Source of the DNA: Vulcaniibacterium gelatinicum
Lineage (GTDB): Bacteria; Pseudomonadota; Gammaproteobacteria; Xanthomonadales; Xanthomonadaceae
DNA: 64,000 nt
NCBI RefSeq assembly: GCF_008033445.1
Contig: NZ_VNKO01000007.1
Location: forward strand, 1 to 64,000
Direction: 5' to 3'
Both the position numbers and the translations under genes were made by a program. Below, piece after piece: positions 42,787 to 53,838 of this stretch; the first letter of the stretch is position 1; every line of letters starts with the position of its first letter. The notes beneath the pieces are model-generated. The model searched no databases. It had not been told where the DNA came from and saw only the letters and a list, made by a program, of their open reading frames with translations.

Positions 42787-44778
42787 GTGAAGCCCCGCCA
42801 CGCCCTGCTCGCCCTCGCCATCGCCGCGAGCGTGCTCCCGCTTTCCGCCTGCAAACAGGAACAGTCCGCCCCCGCCGCGTCCGGCCAGGCCGCCGCGCCT
42901 GCGGGCGAGACCGCCGACGAGTTCGTCGCCCGCGTCAACCGCGAATACAAGGCGCTGTATCCGGAGCTGACCGCCGCGCAGTGGCTGTCCTCCACCTACA
43001 TCAACGACGACAGCCAGCTGCTCTCGGCGAAGGCCAACGAGCGCTTCCTGGCCCAGCTGCGCAGCTGGATCGAGCAGTCGCGCAGGTTCGAGGGCCAGCC
43101 GATGTCGCCCGAGTCGGCGCGCGCGATCATGCTGCTCAAGCTCGCCACCGCAATGCCGCCGCCGAAGGACCCGGCCAAGCTCGCCGAGCTGACCCGCATC
43201 GCCACCAAGATGGAAGGCATGTACGGCGCCGGCACCTACTGCACCGGCGAGGGCGCGCAGAAGACCTGCCGCCAGTTGGGCGAGCTCGAGGACGTGCTGC
43301 GCAACAGCCGCGACTACGACGCCCAGCTCGAGGCCTGGCGCGGCTGGCACACCATTTCGGTGCCGATGCGCAAGGACTACGAGCGCTTCGTGAGCCTGGT
43401 CAACGAGGGCGCGCGCGACCTCGGTTTCGCCGACGCCGGCGAGATGTGGCGCTCGGGCTACGACATGAGCCCGGCCGAGATCGCGGCCGAGACCGACCGC
43501 CTGTGGGCCCAGGTCAAGCCGCTGTACGAACAGCTGCACTGCTACACCCGCACCCGGCTGAAGGCGAAGTACGGCGAGGACCGCGGCCAGGCCGCCGGCG
43601 GCATGCTCCCGGCGCACCTGCTGGGCAACATGTGGCAGCAGGACTGGGGCAACCTGTGGGACCTGCTGCAGCCGTACGAGGGCGTCGGCAGTCTGGACAT
43701 CACCGCCGCGCTGGAGCAGCTCGCGCAGCAGAACTACCAGGCCGAGCGGGCCAGGCACACCGGTGCGCTCACGCCGGCCGAACTGGTCGAGCTCGAGCGC
43801 GCCGCGCAGCTCGAGACCGCCAGGCAGATGACCCGCCGCGCCGAGGAGTTCTATGTCGGCCTGGGCATGCCCAAGCTGCCGGAGAACTACTGGCAGAAGA
43901 CCCAGTTCATCAAGCCGCGCGACCGCGACGTGGTCTGCCACGCCAGCGCGTGGGACATGAACATGGGCGGCGAGGACGGCAAGTCGCCGGACGTGCGCAC
44001 CAAGATGTGCATCAAGCCGAACGAGGAAGACTTCACCACCATCTACCACGAGCTCGGCCACGTCTATTACTACCTGGCGTACAACAAGCTGCCGCCGATC
44101 TTCCAGCAGGGCGCGCACGACGGCTTCCACGAAGCCATCGGCGACACCATCGTGCTGTCCATGACTCCGGCCTACCTGCAGTCCATCGGCCTGGTGGGCG
44201 CGCAGCAGCAGAGCCGCGAGGCGCTGATCAACGCGCAGATGCGGATGGCGCTGGCCAAGGTCGCGTTCCTGCCGTTCGGGCTGATGATCGACCGCTGGCG
44301 CTGGGGCGTGTTCGACGGCTCGATCAAGCCGTCGGAATACAACAAGGCCTGGTGGGAGCTGAAGGCGAAGTACCAGGGCGTGGCCCCGATCGAGCCGCGC
44401 GGCGAGCAGTTCTTCGACGCCGGCGCCAAGTACCACGTGCCGGGCAACACCCCGTACACGCGCTACTTCCTCTCGCACGTGCTGCAGTTCCAGTTCTACA
44501 AGGCGCTGTGCGACGCCGCCGGGCACAAGGGCCCGCTGTACGAGTGCAGCTTCGCCGGCAATCCGGAGGCCGGCCGGCGCTTCTGGGCGATGCTCGAGAA
44601 AGGCGCCAGCCAGCCGTGGCAGAAGACCCTGCGCGAGCTCACCGGCGGCGAGAGGATGGACGCCTCGGCGGTGCTGGAGTACTTCGCGCCGCTGCAGGAG
44701 TGGCTCAAGCAGCAGAACGAGGGCCAGACATGTGGGTGGCAGGCCTCCGCGCCGGCGGCCCCGAAGCGGCAGGGCTGA
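42787..44778 (+). CDS. Lipoprotein peptidyl-dipeptidase, M2 family (bacterial ACE homologue)
   Basis: A 663-residue zinc dipeptidyl carboxypeptidase related to angiotensin-converting enzyme. The signal peptide ends in a lipobox (LPLSAC, Cys22). The zinc site is HELGH in TTIYHELGHVYYYLAYNKLP (about 421-425) with the third ligand in GFHEAIGDTIVLS (about 449). FWAMLEKGASQPWQKTL and YHVPGNTPYTRYFLSHVLQF belong to the chloride/substrate part. The start is GTG, with a weak ribosome site. Similar enzymes are described in Xanthomonas. It should act in the periplasm. Confidence 0.92.
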   Translation: MKPRHALLALAIAASVLPLSACKQEQSAPAASGQAAAPAGETADEFVARVNREYKALYPELTAAQWLSSTYINDDSQLLSAKANERFLAQLRSWIEQSRRFEGQPMSPESARAIMLLKLATAMPPPKDPAKLAELTRIATKMEGMYGAGTYCTGEGAQKTCRQLGELEDVLRNSRDYDAQLEAWRGWHTISVPMRKDYERFVSLVNEGARDLGFADAGEMWRSGYDMSPAEIAAETDRLWAQVKPLYEQLHCYTRTRLKAKYGEDRGQAAGGMLPAHLLGNMWQQDWGNLWDLLQPYEGVGSLDITAALEQLAQQNYQAERARHTGALTPAELVELERAAQLETARQMTRRAEEFYVGLGMPKLPENYWQKTQFIKPRDRDVVCHASAWDMNMGGEDGKSPDVRTKMCIKPNEEDFTTIYHELGHVYYYLAYNKLPPIFQQGAHDGFHEAIGDTIVLSMTPAYLQSIGLVGAQQQSREALINAQMRMALAKVAFLPFGLMIDRWRWGVFDGSIKPSEYNKAWWELKAKYQGVAPIEPRGEQFFDAGAKYHVPGNTPYTRYFLSHVLQFQFYKALCDAAGHKGPLYECSFAGNPEAGRRFWAMLEKGASQPWQKTLRELTGGERMDASAVLEYFAPLQEWLKQQNEGQTCGWQASAPAAPKRQG

Positions 44779-44800
44779 GCGGCACCACGCAGCAGCCAGG

Positions 44801-44823
44801 AAGGCCGGCGCAAGCCGGCCTTT
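44801..44823 (+). terminator. Intrinsic terminator after the M2 peptidase gene
   Basis: AAGGCCGGC (44801-44809) and GCCGGCCTT (44814-44822) form a 9-bp stem with a GCAA loop, followed by TTTCCCC, a short T-run. It lies 22 bases beyond the stop codon. Confidence 0.75.
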
Positions 44824-44851
44824 CCCCATCCCTCGCCAGAGTGGCCAGGAC

Positions 44852-45949
44852 ATGAAGCGACCCGACTTCCCCGACGACCTCGCCCCGCAACCGCTGGACC
44901 ACGCCCGCGCCCTGGCCGCGCGCTACTACGTGGATCCGGCCATGGTCGCGCTCGACCGGCGCGCGATCTTCGACCGCGCCTGGCAACTGGTCGCGCACGT
45001 GTGCCAGCTGCAGCAGCCCGGCGACCACGTGGTGGCCGATCTGGCCGGGCTGTCGGTGATCGCGGTGCGCGGCGCCGACGGCGAGATCCGGGTGATGCAC
45101 AACGTCTGCCGCCACCGCGCCGGCCCGATCGCCACCTGCGACGGCCTGGCGGCGAAATCGCTGCGTTGCCGCTACCACGGCTGGACCTACACCCTCGAAG
45201 GCGTGCTGCGTTCGGCGCCGGAGATGGGCGGCGCACCCGGGTTCGACCCGTCGCAGATCCGCCTGCCGCAGCTCGCGGTGCGGGTCTGGCAGGGGCTGGT
45301 GTTCGCCGCGGTGGATGCGGCCGCGGCGCCGGACTTCGACGCCTTCGTCGCCGGCATGGACGCGCGCCTGGGCACGCAGCGCGGACTGGAACGCTTCGGC
45401 CACCACCACCGCGTCGGTTACGACGTGGCCTGCAACTGGAAGGTGTACGTGGACAACTACCTCGAGGGGTACCACGTCCCGCACATCCATCCCGGCCTGA
45501 ACCGGCTGCTCGACTACCGCAGCTACGTCACCGAGACCGCGCAGTGGTACTCGTACCAGTGGAGCCCGCTGGTGAATGCCGACAAAAGCGGGGGCGAGGG
45601 CCTGTACGGCGACGGCGACGCGCTGTACTACTGGCTGTGGCCGAACACGATGCTCAACATCCTGCCCGGCCGCCTGCAGACCAACCGCGTGATCCCCCGC
45701 GGCGTGGACCGCTGCCGGGTCGAGTTCGACTTCTACTACGCCCCCGACGATTCCGATGCCGGCCGCGCCCGGCGCGAGGCGGACCTCGCCTTCAGCGACG
45801 AGGTGCAGCTCGAGGACCTGACCATCTGCGAGGACGTGCAGCGCGGCCTGGCCTCCGGTTCCTACGAGCCGGGCCGGCTCAATCCGCTGCGCGAGAACGC
45901 GGTGCACCACTTCCACGAGCTGCTGCGGCGGGTGTACCGCGAGGCGTGA
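44852..45949 (+). CDS. Rieske non-haem iron oxygenase alpha subunit
   Basis: A 365-residue ring-hydroxylating-type oxygenase. The Rieske 2Fe-2S ligands are C-x-H in VCRHRAG and C-x2-H in CRYHGWTY (about 85-111). The mononuclear iron site is DNYLEGYHVPHIHPGL (His-x4-His, about 203-218), with the third ligand expected near DVQRGLASG. It is related to the GbcA/CntA group that oxidises methylated amines, so a betaine- or carnitine-like substrate is possible; this is inference. No reductase or ferredoxin gene is nearby. Overlaps the permease gene by GTGA. Confidence 0.87.
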   Translation: MKRPDFPDDLAPQPLDHARALAARYYVDPAMVALDRRAIFDRAWQLVAHVCQLQQPGDHVVADLAGLSVIAVRGADGEIRVMHNVCRHRAGPIATCDGLAAKSLRCRYHGWTYTLEGVLRSAPEMGGAPGFDPSQIRLPQLAVRVWQGLVFAAVDAAAAPDFDAFVAGMDARLGTQRGLERFGHHHRVGYDVACNWKVYVDNYLEGYHVPHIHPGLNRLLDYRSYVTETAQWYSYQWSPLVNADKSGGEGLYGDGDALYYWLWPNTMLNILPGRLQTNRVIPRGVDRCRVEFDFYYAPDDSDAGRARREADLAFSDEVQLEDLTICEDVQRGLASGSYEPGRLNPLRENAVHHFHELLRRVYREA

Positions 45950-47283
45950 GCACGGCGGACGCCCGCCCCACACCCCCGCCCTCCCCCGCCCGCGGGGGAG
46001 GGAGTGCGCCTGCCGGTGCAGGCACGCCCAGGCCGCTGGGCCTGTGGTCGGCCACCGCGCTGGTGGTCGGCAGCATGATCGGCAGCGGCGTGTTCCTGCT
46101 CCCGGCCTCGCTCGCGCCGTACGGCGCGGCGAGCCTGGCCGGCTGGGCGATCACCCTGTGCGGCGCGGTCCTGCTCGCGCTGACCTTCGCCCGCCTGGCG
46201 ATGCGCTGGCCGCAGACCGGCGGGCCGTATGCCTACGCGCGCAACGCCTTCGGCGAGCTGCCGGGCTTTGCGATCGCGTGGAGCTACTGGATCTCGATCT
46301 GGACCGCGAACGCGGCGATCGCGGTCGCCTTCGCCGGCAGCCTGGGCGCGATCTTCCCGGCCCTGACCGCCACCCCGGTGCGTTCGGCCGCGTGCGCGCT
46401 GGCGGCGTTGTGGCTGTGCGTGGCGGTCAACCTCGCCGGCGTGCGCGAGGCCGGGCGGGTGCAGATCGCGCTCACCGCGCTCAAGCTGCTGCCGCTGCTG
46501 CTGTTTGGCGGGGTCGCGTTGTGGTTCGCCGACACCAGCCGCTACGCGCCGCCCGATCCCGCGCTGGGGCCGCTGCCGCTCGCGGTCCACGCCACGGTCG
46601 CGCTGACCCTGTGGGCGCTGCTCGGGCTGGAGGCGGCCACCGTGCCGGCCGGCGCGATCGAGCGTCCCGAGCGCACCATCCCGCGCGCCACCGTGCTCGG
46701 CACCCTGCTCGCCGGCCTGGCCACGATCCTGGCCTGCACCGCGGTGCTCGGCCTGCTGCCGGCCGCGCAGCTGCGCGAGTCGTCCGCGCCGATGGCGGAT
46801 GCGGCGCGCGCGCTGTGGGGGCCGGCGGCGGGCATCGGCGTGGCCGCGGTGGCCGCGGTGTCGTGCCTGGGCGCGCTCAACGGCTGGGTGCTGGTGTCGG
46901 CGCAGGTGCCGCTGGCGGCGGCCGCGGACGGCCTGCTGCCGGCGCGCTTCGCCCGGCTCGACGCGCGCGGCACGCCCACCTTCGGCGTGCTGGTCAGCGC
47001 CGGCTTCGCCTCGCTGCTGGTGTGCGCCAACTACAGCCGCTCGCTGGTGCAGCTGTTCACCTTCGCGATCCTGCTCTCGACCGCGGCCACGCTCCTGCCC
47101 TACGTGGCCGGCAGCGCGGCCTGGCTGCGCACCGGCGAGCGCCGCGGCCGGAGCGTCGCCGCGCTGGCGCTGGCCTACAGCCTGTACGCGCTCGCCGGCA
47201 TCGGCGCCGAATCGCTGCTGTGGGGCGGCGCGCTGCTGCTGGCCGGGCTGCCGGTGTACCTGTGGATGCGGCGCGCGCGCTGA
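45946..47283 (+). CDS. APC-superfamily amino-acid permease
   Basis: A 445-residue permease with about 12 membrane segments. Helix 1 has the substrate-binding GSMIGSGVFLLPASLA motif, followed by QTGGPYAYARNAFGELPGF and later ALNGWVLVSAQVPLAAAADG, typical of the AdiC/PotE-like branch. The first 25 residues are a hydrophilic Pro/Ser-rich stretch (PTPPPSPARGGGSAPAG) encoded by a perfect palindrome. The GTG start overlaps the Rieske stop. The linkage suggests it imports the oxygenase's substrate (inference). Confidence 0.87.
   Translation: MSTADARPTPPPSPARGGGSAPAGAGTPRPLGLWSATALVVGSMIGSGVFLLPASLAPYGAASLAGWAITLCGAVLLALTFARLAMRWPQTGGPYAYARNAFGELPGFAIAWSYWISIWTANAAIAVAFAGSLGAIFPALTATPVRSAACALAALWLCVAVNLAGVREAGRVQIALTALKLLPLLLFGGVALWFADTSRYAPPDPALGPLPLAVHATVALTLWALLGLEAATVPAGAIERPERTIPRATVLGTLLAGLATILACTAVLGLLPAAQLRESSAPMADAARALWGPAAGIGVAAVAAVSCLGALNGWVLVSAQVPLAAAADGLLPARFARLDARGTPTFGVLVSAGFASLLVCANYSRSLVQLFTFAILLSTAATLLPYVAGSAAWLRTGERRGRSVAALALAYSLYALAGIGAESLLWGGALLLAGLPVYLWMRRAR
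45979..46002. repeat. Palindrome inside the permease 5' end
   Basis: CCCTCCCCCGC (45979-45989) and GCGGGGGAGGG (45992-46002) are perfect inverted repeats around CC, 33 bases into the permease frame. The pattern matches extragenic palindromes common in GC-rich proteobacteria. It encodes the low-complexity SPARGGGS, so it may have extended the frame into a former gap. Confidence 0.65.
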
Positions 47284-47290
47284 GGCGGCG

Positions 47291-48541
47291 CTACAGCCGC
47301 TCGGTCGGCTCCAGTGCCGCGGCCTGCGCCTGCCCCGCCGGCACCTGCCGCGAGTAGCGCGTCTCCCAGCGCCAGAAGCTCCAGCCGGCGAGGGTGAACG
47401 CCGCCGCGCCCAGCGCCAGGTGCAGGCCGTGGCGGCTGAGCAGCGGCGAGAGCACGCCCGCGACCACTGCGTTGCTGACCAGGCCGGTGAACGCCTGCAG
47501 CGAGGACGCGCTGCCGCGCTGGCGCGGGTACATGTCGAGGATGGCGAGGGTGAGCACCGGGAACACCAGCGCGATGCCGAACGAGTTCAGCATCGGCGGC
47601 AGCACCGCCCACGGCACCGACGGCGCCGGCACCAGCAGGTTGTAGCCGACGTTCAGGGTCGCGGCCGCGCCGCAGCAGGCGAAGCCCAGCGCGACCTGGC
47701 GCGCGCCGCCGATCCGCCCGGCGATCTTTCCCGAGATGAAGGCGCCGAGCATCATGCCGCCGATCATCGGCACGAAGAACCAGGCGAACTGGCGCTCGTT
47801 GAGCCGCAGCAGGTCCATCACGAACGCCGGCGCCGAGGCGATGTACAGGAACAGCGCGCCGAAGTTGAACGCGCCCGCCGCCGCCAGGCGCTGGAAACGC
47901 GGGTTGAGGAAGATCGCCACGTAGTCGCGCAGCAGCGGCCGCGGCTGCAGCGGCAGGCGCGCCTGGCGCGGGTGGGTCTCGGGCAGGCCGAACCAGGTGG
48001 CCAGCAGCAGCACGAGCGAGAACGCCACCAGGAACCAGAAGATCGCCGGCCAGGCGCTCCAGCCCAGGATCCAGCCACCGATCACCGGCGCGATCGCCGG
48101 GGCGATGCCGAACACCATGGACACCTGGCTCATCAGCCGCTGCGCGTCGTCGCCGTGCAGCAGGTCGCGGATCACGGCGCGGCCGACGATCAGGCCCACG
48201 CCCGCGCTCAGCCCCTGCACCGCGCGCCAGGCCAGCAGGGTGGACAGGTCCCGCGCCAGCGCGCAGCCGACCGAGGCGACGGTGAACACCGCCAGCCCGC
48301 CCAGGATCACCTTCCTGCGCCCGATCGCATCCGACAGCGGGCCGTGCACCACGCTGGTCAGGGCGTAGGCGAGCAGGTACACGCTGATGGTCTGCTGCAT
48401 CGCCAGCCTGTCGGCGCCGAGCTGCGCGCCCATCGCCGGGAACGCGGGGAAGACCGTGTCGATCGAGAACGGGCCGAACATCGCCAGGCCGCCGAGCAGC
48501 AGGACGAGGCGGCGCGGCGGCAGGGAAGCAGGCGGCGTCAT
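47291..48541 (-). CDS. Bcr/CflA-type drug efflux transporter (MFS)
   Basis: A 416-residue major-facilitator transporter with 12 membrane helices. Typical parts are LGGLAMFGPFSIDTVFPAFP, the motif A-like GPLSDAIGRRKVILGG, LAWRAVQGLSAGVGLIVGRA and GIAPAIAPVIGGWIL (motif C-like), all diagnostic of the Bcr/CflA drug:H+ antiporters. The drug specificity is unknown. It is divergent from gcvP and begins about 60 bases from the riboswitch; it converges with the permease gene across 7 bases. Confidence 0.92.
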   Translation of the reverse strand: MTPPASLPPRRLVLLLGGLAMFGPFSIDTVFPAFPAMGAQLGADRLAMQQTISVYLLAYALTSVVHGPLSDAIGRRKVILGGLAVFTVASVGCALARDLSTLLAWRAVQGLSAGVGLIVGRAVIRDLLHGDDAQRLMSQVSMVFGIAPAIAPVIGGWILGWSAWPAIFWFLVAFSLVLLLATWFGLPETHPRQARLPLQPRPLLRDYVAIFLNPRFQRLAAAGAFNFGALFLYIASAPAFVMDLLRLNERQFAWFFVPMIGGMMLGAFISGKIAGRIGGARQVALGFACCGAAATLNVGYNLLVPAPSVPWAVLPPMLNSFGIALVFPVLTLAILDMYPRQRGSASSLQAFTGLVSNAVVAGVLSPLLSRHGLHLALGAAAFTLAGWSFWRWETRYSRQVPAGQAQAAALEPTERL

Positions 48542-48578
48542 CGGGCCATGTTAATGGGCCGGAGCCGGGGCCGGAGGC

Positions 48579-48584
48579 TATAAT
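48579..48584 (+). promoter_or_regulatory. -10 element of the gcvP riboswitch transcript
   Basis: A perfect TATAAT lies 16 bases before the first stem of the glycine riboswitch. The expected -35 region (around 48556) is GC-rich and matches poorly, so an activator or an extended recognition is likely. Confidence 0.5.
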
Positions 48585-48600
48585 CCCCGCCGCAGCACCC

Positions 48601-48778
48601 GGCGGGAGAAGCGGACCGAAGGTTCCGCTGCCGAAGGCGTAACGCCCGTAATCGCTCAGGCCCCATCACCGCCGCCGTGCACAACTCTGGAGAGACCGGT
48701 TCGATCCGGCGCCGAAGGGGCAACAAGCGCGCACCCTCCCCCCGCGCTTCGAAACTCTCAGGCAAAAGGACAGAGGGG
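48601..48778 (+). ncRNA. Tandem glycine riboswitch
   Basis: Two glycine aptamers in tandem. Aptamer 1 (48601-48673) has P1 GGCGG/CCGCC, GGGAGA, GCCGAAGGCGTAA and ATCGCTCAGGC, somewhat degenerate at the end (CCCCATCACC in place of AAAAGGAC). Aptamer 2 (about 48685-48775) is canonical: P1 CTCTG/CAGAG, GGAGAGACC, GCGCCGAAGGGGCAA and AACTCTCAGGCAAAAGGAC. An 11-base linker joins them. It stands in front of gcvP, the expected target: glycine binding should switch on glycine cleavage. Confidence 0.93.
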
Positions 48779-48820
48779 CAAGCGGGGTTTCCGAGCGGCG
48801 CAAGCCGCGAGCCCGCGAGC

Positions 48821-48846
48821 GCCCGGCGGCCTGCAGGCCGCCGGGC
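48821..48846 (+). promoter_or_regulatory. Expression-platform hairpin of the glycine riboswitch
   Basis: A perfect 26-base palindrome (arms GCCCGGCGGCCTG and its reverse complement) lies 43 bases after aptamer 2 and 46 bases before the gcvP ATG. It has no T-tract, so it could act through Rho, or by restructuring the leader, instead of as a simple terminator. The Shine-Dalgarno of gcvP is not obvious. Confidence 0.5.
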
Positions 48847-48892
48847 AGGACCGCCCCTTCCGATGGCCTTCTGCCGAGCGACGACCCCTGCC

Positions 48893-51796
<2,904 letters not shown>

Positions 51797-51820
51797 GCCT
51801 GCACGCGGAAGGGATTCCCG

Positions 51821-52774
51821 ATGAAGACGAGCAGCGTCGCCGTCCTCGGCGGGGTGATCCTCCTGGCTGGCGGGATCTGGCTGCTGTGGACTCCGGGACG
51901 CGGCACGGGTGGCGCAGAAGCTCCGCATGCCTCCGTGCAGGAGCGCCAGGCACGGCGTGAGCGACCGGCGCCATCCCGGCATGCCGCTGCCGGCCCGGAG
52001 TCGGCGCTGGCCACGCTCGGCCGCGCCTACGGCGCGCCGAGCCACATGGCCTTGCTGCGGGCGACTGCGGAACTGGATCCCGCGTTCGCGCTCGATGCCC
52101 ATGACCTGGTGCAGTGGGCCGAACGTTTCTGTTCCGTGATGGGTGCCGGCAGCAGATACCCGGGCACGACATACACGGCGCTCTACGAGCGCATGGTGGC
52201 GCGCGAAATCCAACGCGCACATCCCCAGGTCCAGGCCTCGCACGCCTACCTGGACCAGGTGAGGTCGCGGTACTGCGATGCCGGGACGCCGCCGGCCGAA
52301 CCGGAACGGTTGTGGGATGAGAGGATGCAAATCCGGCTGGCCGCCGGCATCGAAAGCCCCGACCATGCCAGGCTGGTCGAGGCACAGGCACAAGGGGCCG
52401 ACCTCGGCACGGAGCATGTCCTCTCCGTTGCCCTCGATGTCGCCTCCAGCACCCGGAGTCCTGCCGTTTTCAAGGAGGCGGTGGATGTGCTGGCGGCGAA
52501 CGGCTGGTCGCCGCCGGGCTTCCGGATGCCCGGGCTCTCGCACGAGCAGCAGCAGATGATGATCAGGGAACTCGGGGCGCTGTTGGCGATGTGCGCCCTG
52601 AACGGCGGCGGTTGCGGGCCGGGGAAGCTGATGGCGATCCGCTGGTGCTTGCCGAGCGATTGCGTCCCCGGCGAGTCGTTGCAGGATTTCCTGGCGCGCA
52701 ACCACACACCCAACGATTTCCGTGCCGCACAGGCCTACGCCAACGCGCTGTTGGCGATGCGCCGACGCCCGTGA
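51821..52774 (+). CDS. Membrane-anchored protein of unknown function
   Basis: A 317-residue protein with an N-terminal membrane segment (VAVLGGVILLAGGIWLLW) and a long, mostly helical soluble part, presumably periplasmic. It contains several Cys (RFCSVMG, RYCDAG, AMCALNGGGCGPG, RWCLPSDCVPG) that suggest disulfides. Codon third positions are slightly less G/C-extreme than in the flanking genes, as far as I can judge. No family is recognised. It starts 24 bases after gcvP on the same strand but need not share its transcript. Confidence 0.72.
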   Translation: MKTSSVAVLGGVILLAGGIWLLWTPGRGTGGAEAPHASVQERQARRERPAPSRHAAAGPESALATLGRAYGAPSHMALLRATAELDPAFALDAHDLVQWAERFCSVMGAGSRYPGTTYTALYERMVAREIQRAHPQVQASHAYLDQVRSRYCDAGTPPAEPERLWDERMQIRLAAGIESPDHARLVEAQAQGADLGTEHVLSVALDVASSTRSPAVFKEAVDVLAANGWSPPGFRMPGLSHEQQQMMIRELGALLAMCALNGGGCGPGKLMAIRWCLPSDCVPGESLQDFLARNHTPNDFRAAQAYANALLAMRRRP

Positions 52775-52795
52775 GGAAACAGCGGACCGCTTTCC
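52775..52795. terminator. Weak bidirectional hairpin between convergent genes
   Basis: GGAAA-CA-GCG (52775-52784) pairs with CGC-TTTCC (52788-52795) with a 2-base bulge. It directly follows the stop of the membrane-anchored protein gene and precedes the LysR stop at 52808. Confidence 0.4.
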
Positions 52796-52807
52796 CCGCG
52801 CACCCAG

Positions 52808-53713
52808 TCAGGCCGCCCGCTGCCAGGGCGGCTCGGCGAACGCCTCGGCCAGGAAGTCCACCAGCCGGCGCACCTTGAGCGGCAGGTGCTTGCGGCTCGG
52901 GTACACGGCGTGGATGCCGATGCGGATCGAACGGTACGCCGGCATCAGCTCGACCAGCCGGCCCGCGCGCAGGTCCTCGCCGACGATGAAGTCCGGCTGC
53001 AGGATCACGCCCTGGCCGTCGAGCGCGGCGGCACGGCAGGTGTCGCCGTTGTTGGCGTACAGCAGCGGACGGATGCGGACCGACACCGGCCCCTCGGGGC
53101 CGGTGAACCGCCATTCGTCGCCGGTGCTCCAGTAGCTGTAGGCCAGGATCCGGTGCGCGGCGAGTTCGGCCGGCCGGGTCGGAGTCCCATGCCGCGCCAG
53201 GTATTCCGGCGCGGCGCACAGCACCATGCGCGTCTCCGCCAGGCGCCGGCCGACCAGGTTCGAGCCGGGCATGTTCGCGATCCGCACCGCGAGGTCGTAG
53301 CCCTCCTCCACCAGGTCCACGATCCGGTCCGAGAGGGTGATCTCGAGCACGACCTTCGGGTTGCGCTCGATGAACCGCCCCCACAGCGGCGCCAGGTGCA
53401 GCACGCCGAAGGACAGCGGCGCGTTGACCTTGATCCGGCCCACCGGTTCGCCGCGGCGCGCGGTGACCTCGGCCTCGGCTTCGTCCAGCGTGGCGAGCAA
53501 GTCCTTGCAACGGGCGTGGAACTGCTCGCCCTCGGCGGTCAGCGACAGGCGCCGCGTGGTCCGCTGCAGCAGGCGCACGCCGAGCCGCTGTTCCAGTTCG
53601 GCGACGTGGCGCGAGACCGCGGCCTTGGACAGCCCCAGCGCCTCCGCCGCCCCGACGAAGCTGCCGGCGTCCACCACCGTTACGAAGCTCGCCATTTCCT
53701 GGAACCGGTCCAT
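52808..53713 (-). CDS. LysR-family transcriptional regulator
   Basis: A 301-residue regulator. The winged HTH is in residues 1-60 (FVTVVDAGSFVGAAEALGLS, KAAVSRHVAELEQRLGVRLL, QRTTRRLSLTAEGEQF), followed by a LysR effector-binding domain (VGRIKVNAPLSFGVLHLAPL, DLVEEGYDLAVRIANMPGSN). It is divergent from doxX across 125 bases that hold an inverted repeat, the usual geometry for a LysR regulator that controls its neighbour. The inducer is unknown; aromatic or redox compounds would fit the doxX-ygiD context. Confidence 0.9.
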   Translation of the reverse strand: MDRFQEMASFVTVVDAGSFVGAAEALGLSKAAVSRHVAELEQRLGVRLLQRTTRRLSLTAEGEQFHARCKDLLATLDEAEAEVTARRGEPVGRIKVNAPLSFGVLHLAPLWGRFIERNPKVVLEITLSDRIVDLVEEGYDLAVRIANMPGSNLVGRRLAETRMVLCAAPEYLARHGTPTRPAELAAHRILAYSYWSTGDEWRFTGPEGPVSVRIRPLLYANNGDTCRAAALDGQGVILQPDFIVGEDLRAGRLVELMPAYRSIRIGIHAVYPSRKHLPLKVRRLVDFLAEAFAEPPWQRAA

Positions 53714-53724
53714 CGCCCACCTCG

Positions 53725-53771
53725 ATTGTCACGAATCCCGTGACGATCATTCCACGATAACGGCGTTTATC
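53725..53771 (+). promoter_or_regulatory. LysR-doxX intergenic inverted repeats
   Basis: GTCACG-AATCC-CGTGAC (53728-53744), extended by flanking AT pairs, is a dyad of the kind LysR proteins bind. A second dyad, GATAA-CGGCGT-TTATC (53756-53771), lies 12 bases on. Both sit between the divergent starts and could control both genes. Confidence 0.5.
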
Positions 53772-53838
53772 ACAACGAAATGGGGAAATACAGTACCCGC
53801 CAGCCCCGAGTCCGGGGCCGCCCCTTCCGGAGATCCCC

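Noticed and set aside
48701-48716. tRNA-like GGTTCGATCC
   Set aside because: It lies inside the second glycine aptamer and no acceptor, D or anticodon stems surround it.
48677-48892. N-terminal extension of gcvP
   Set aside because: The in-frame open stretch covers aptamer 2 and the platform hairpin; family members begin at MSQ…[17 protein letters not shown]-like sequence.
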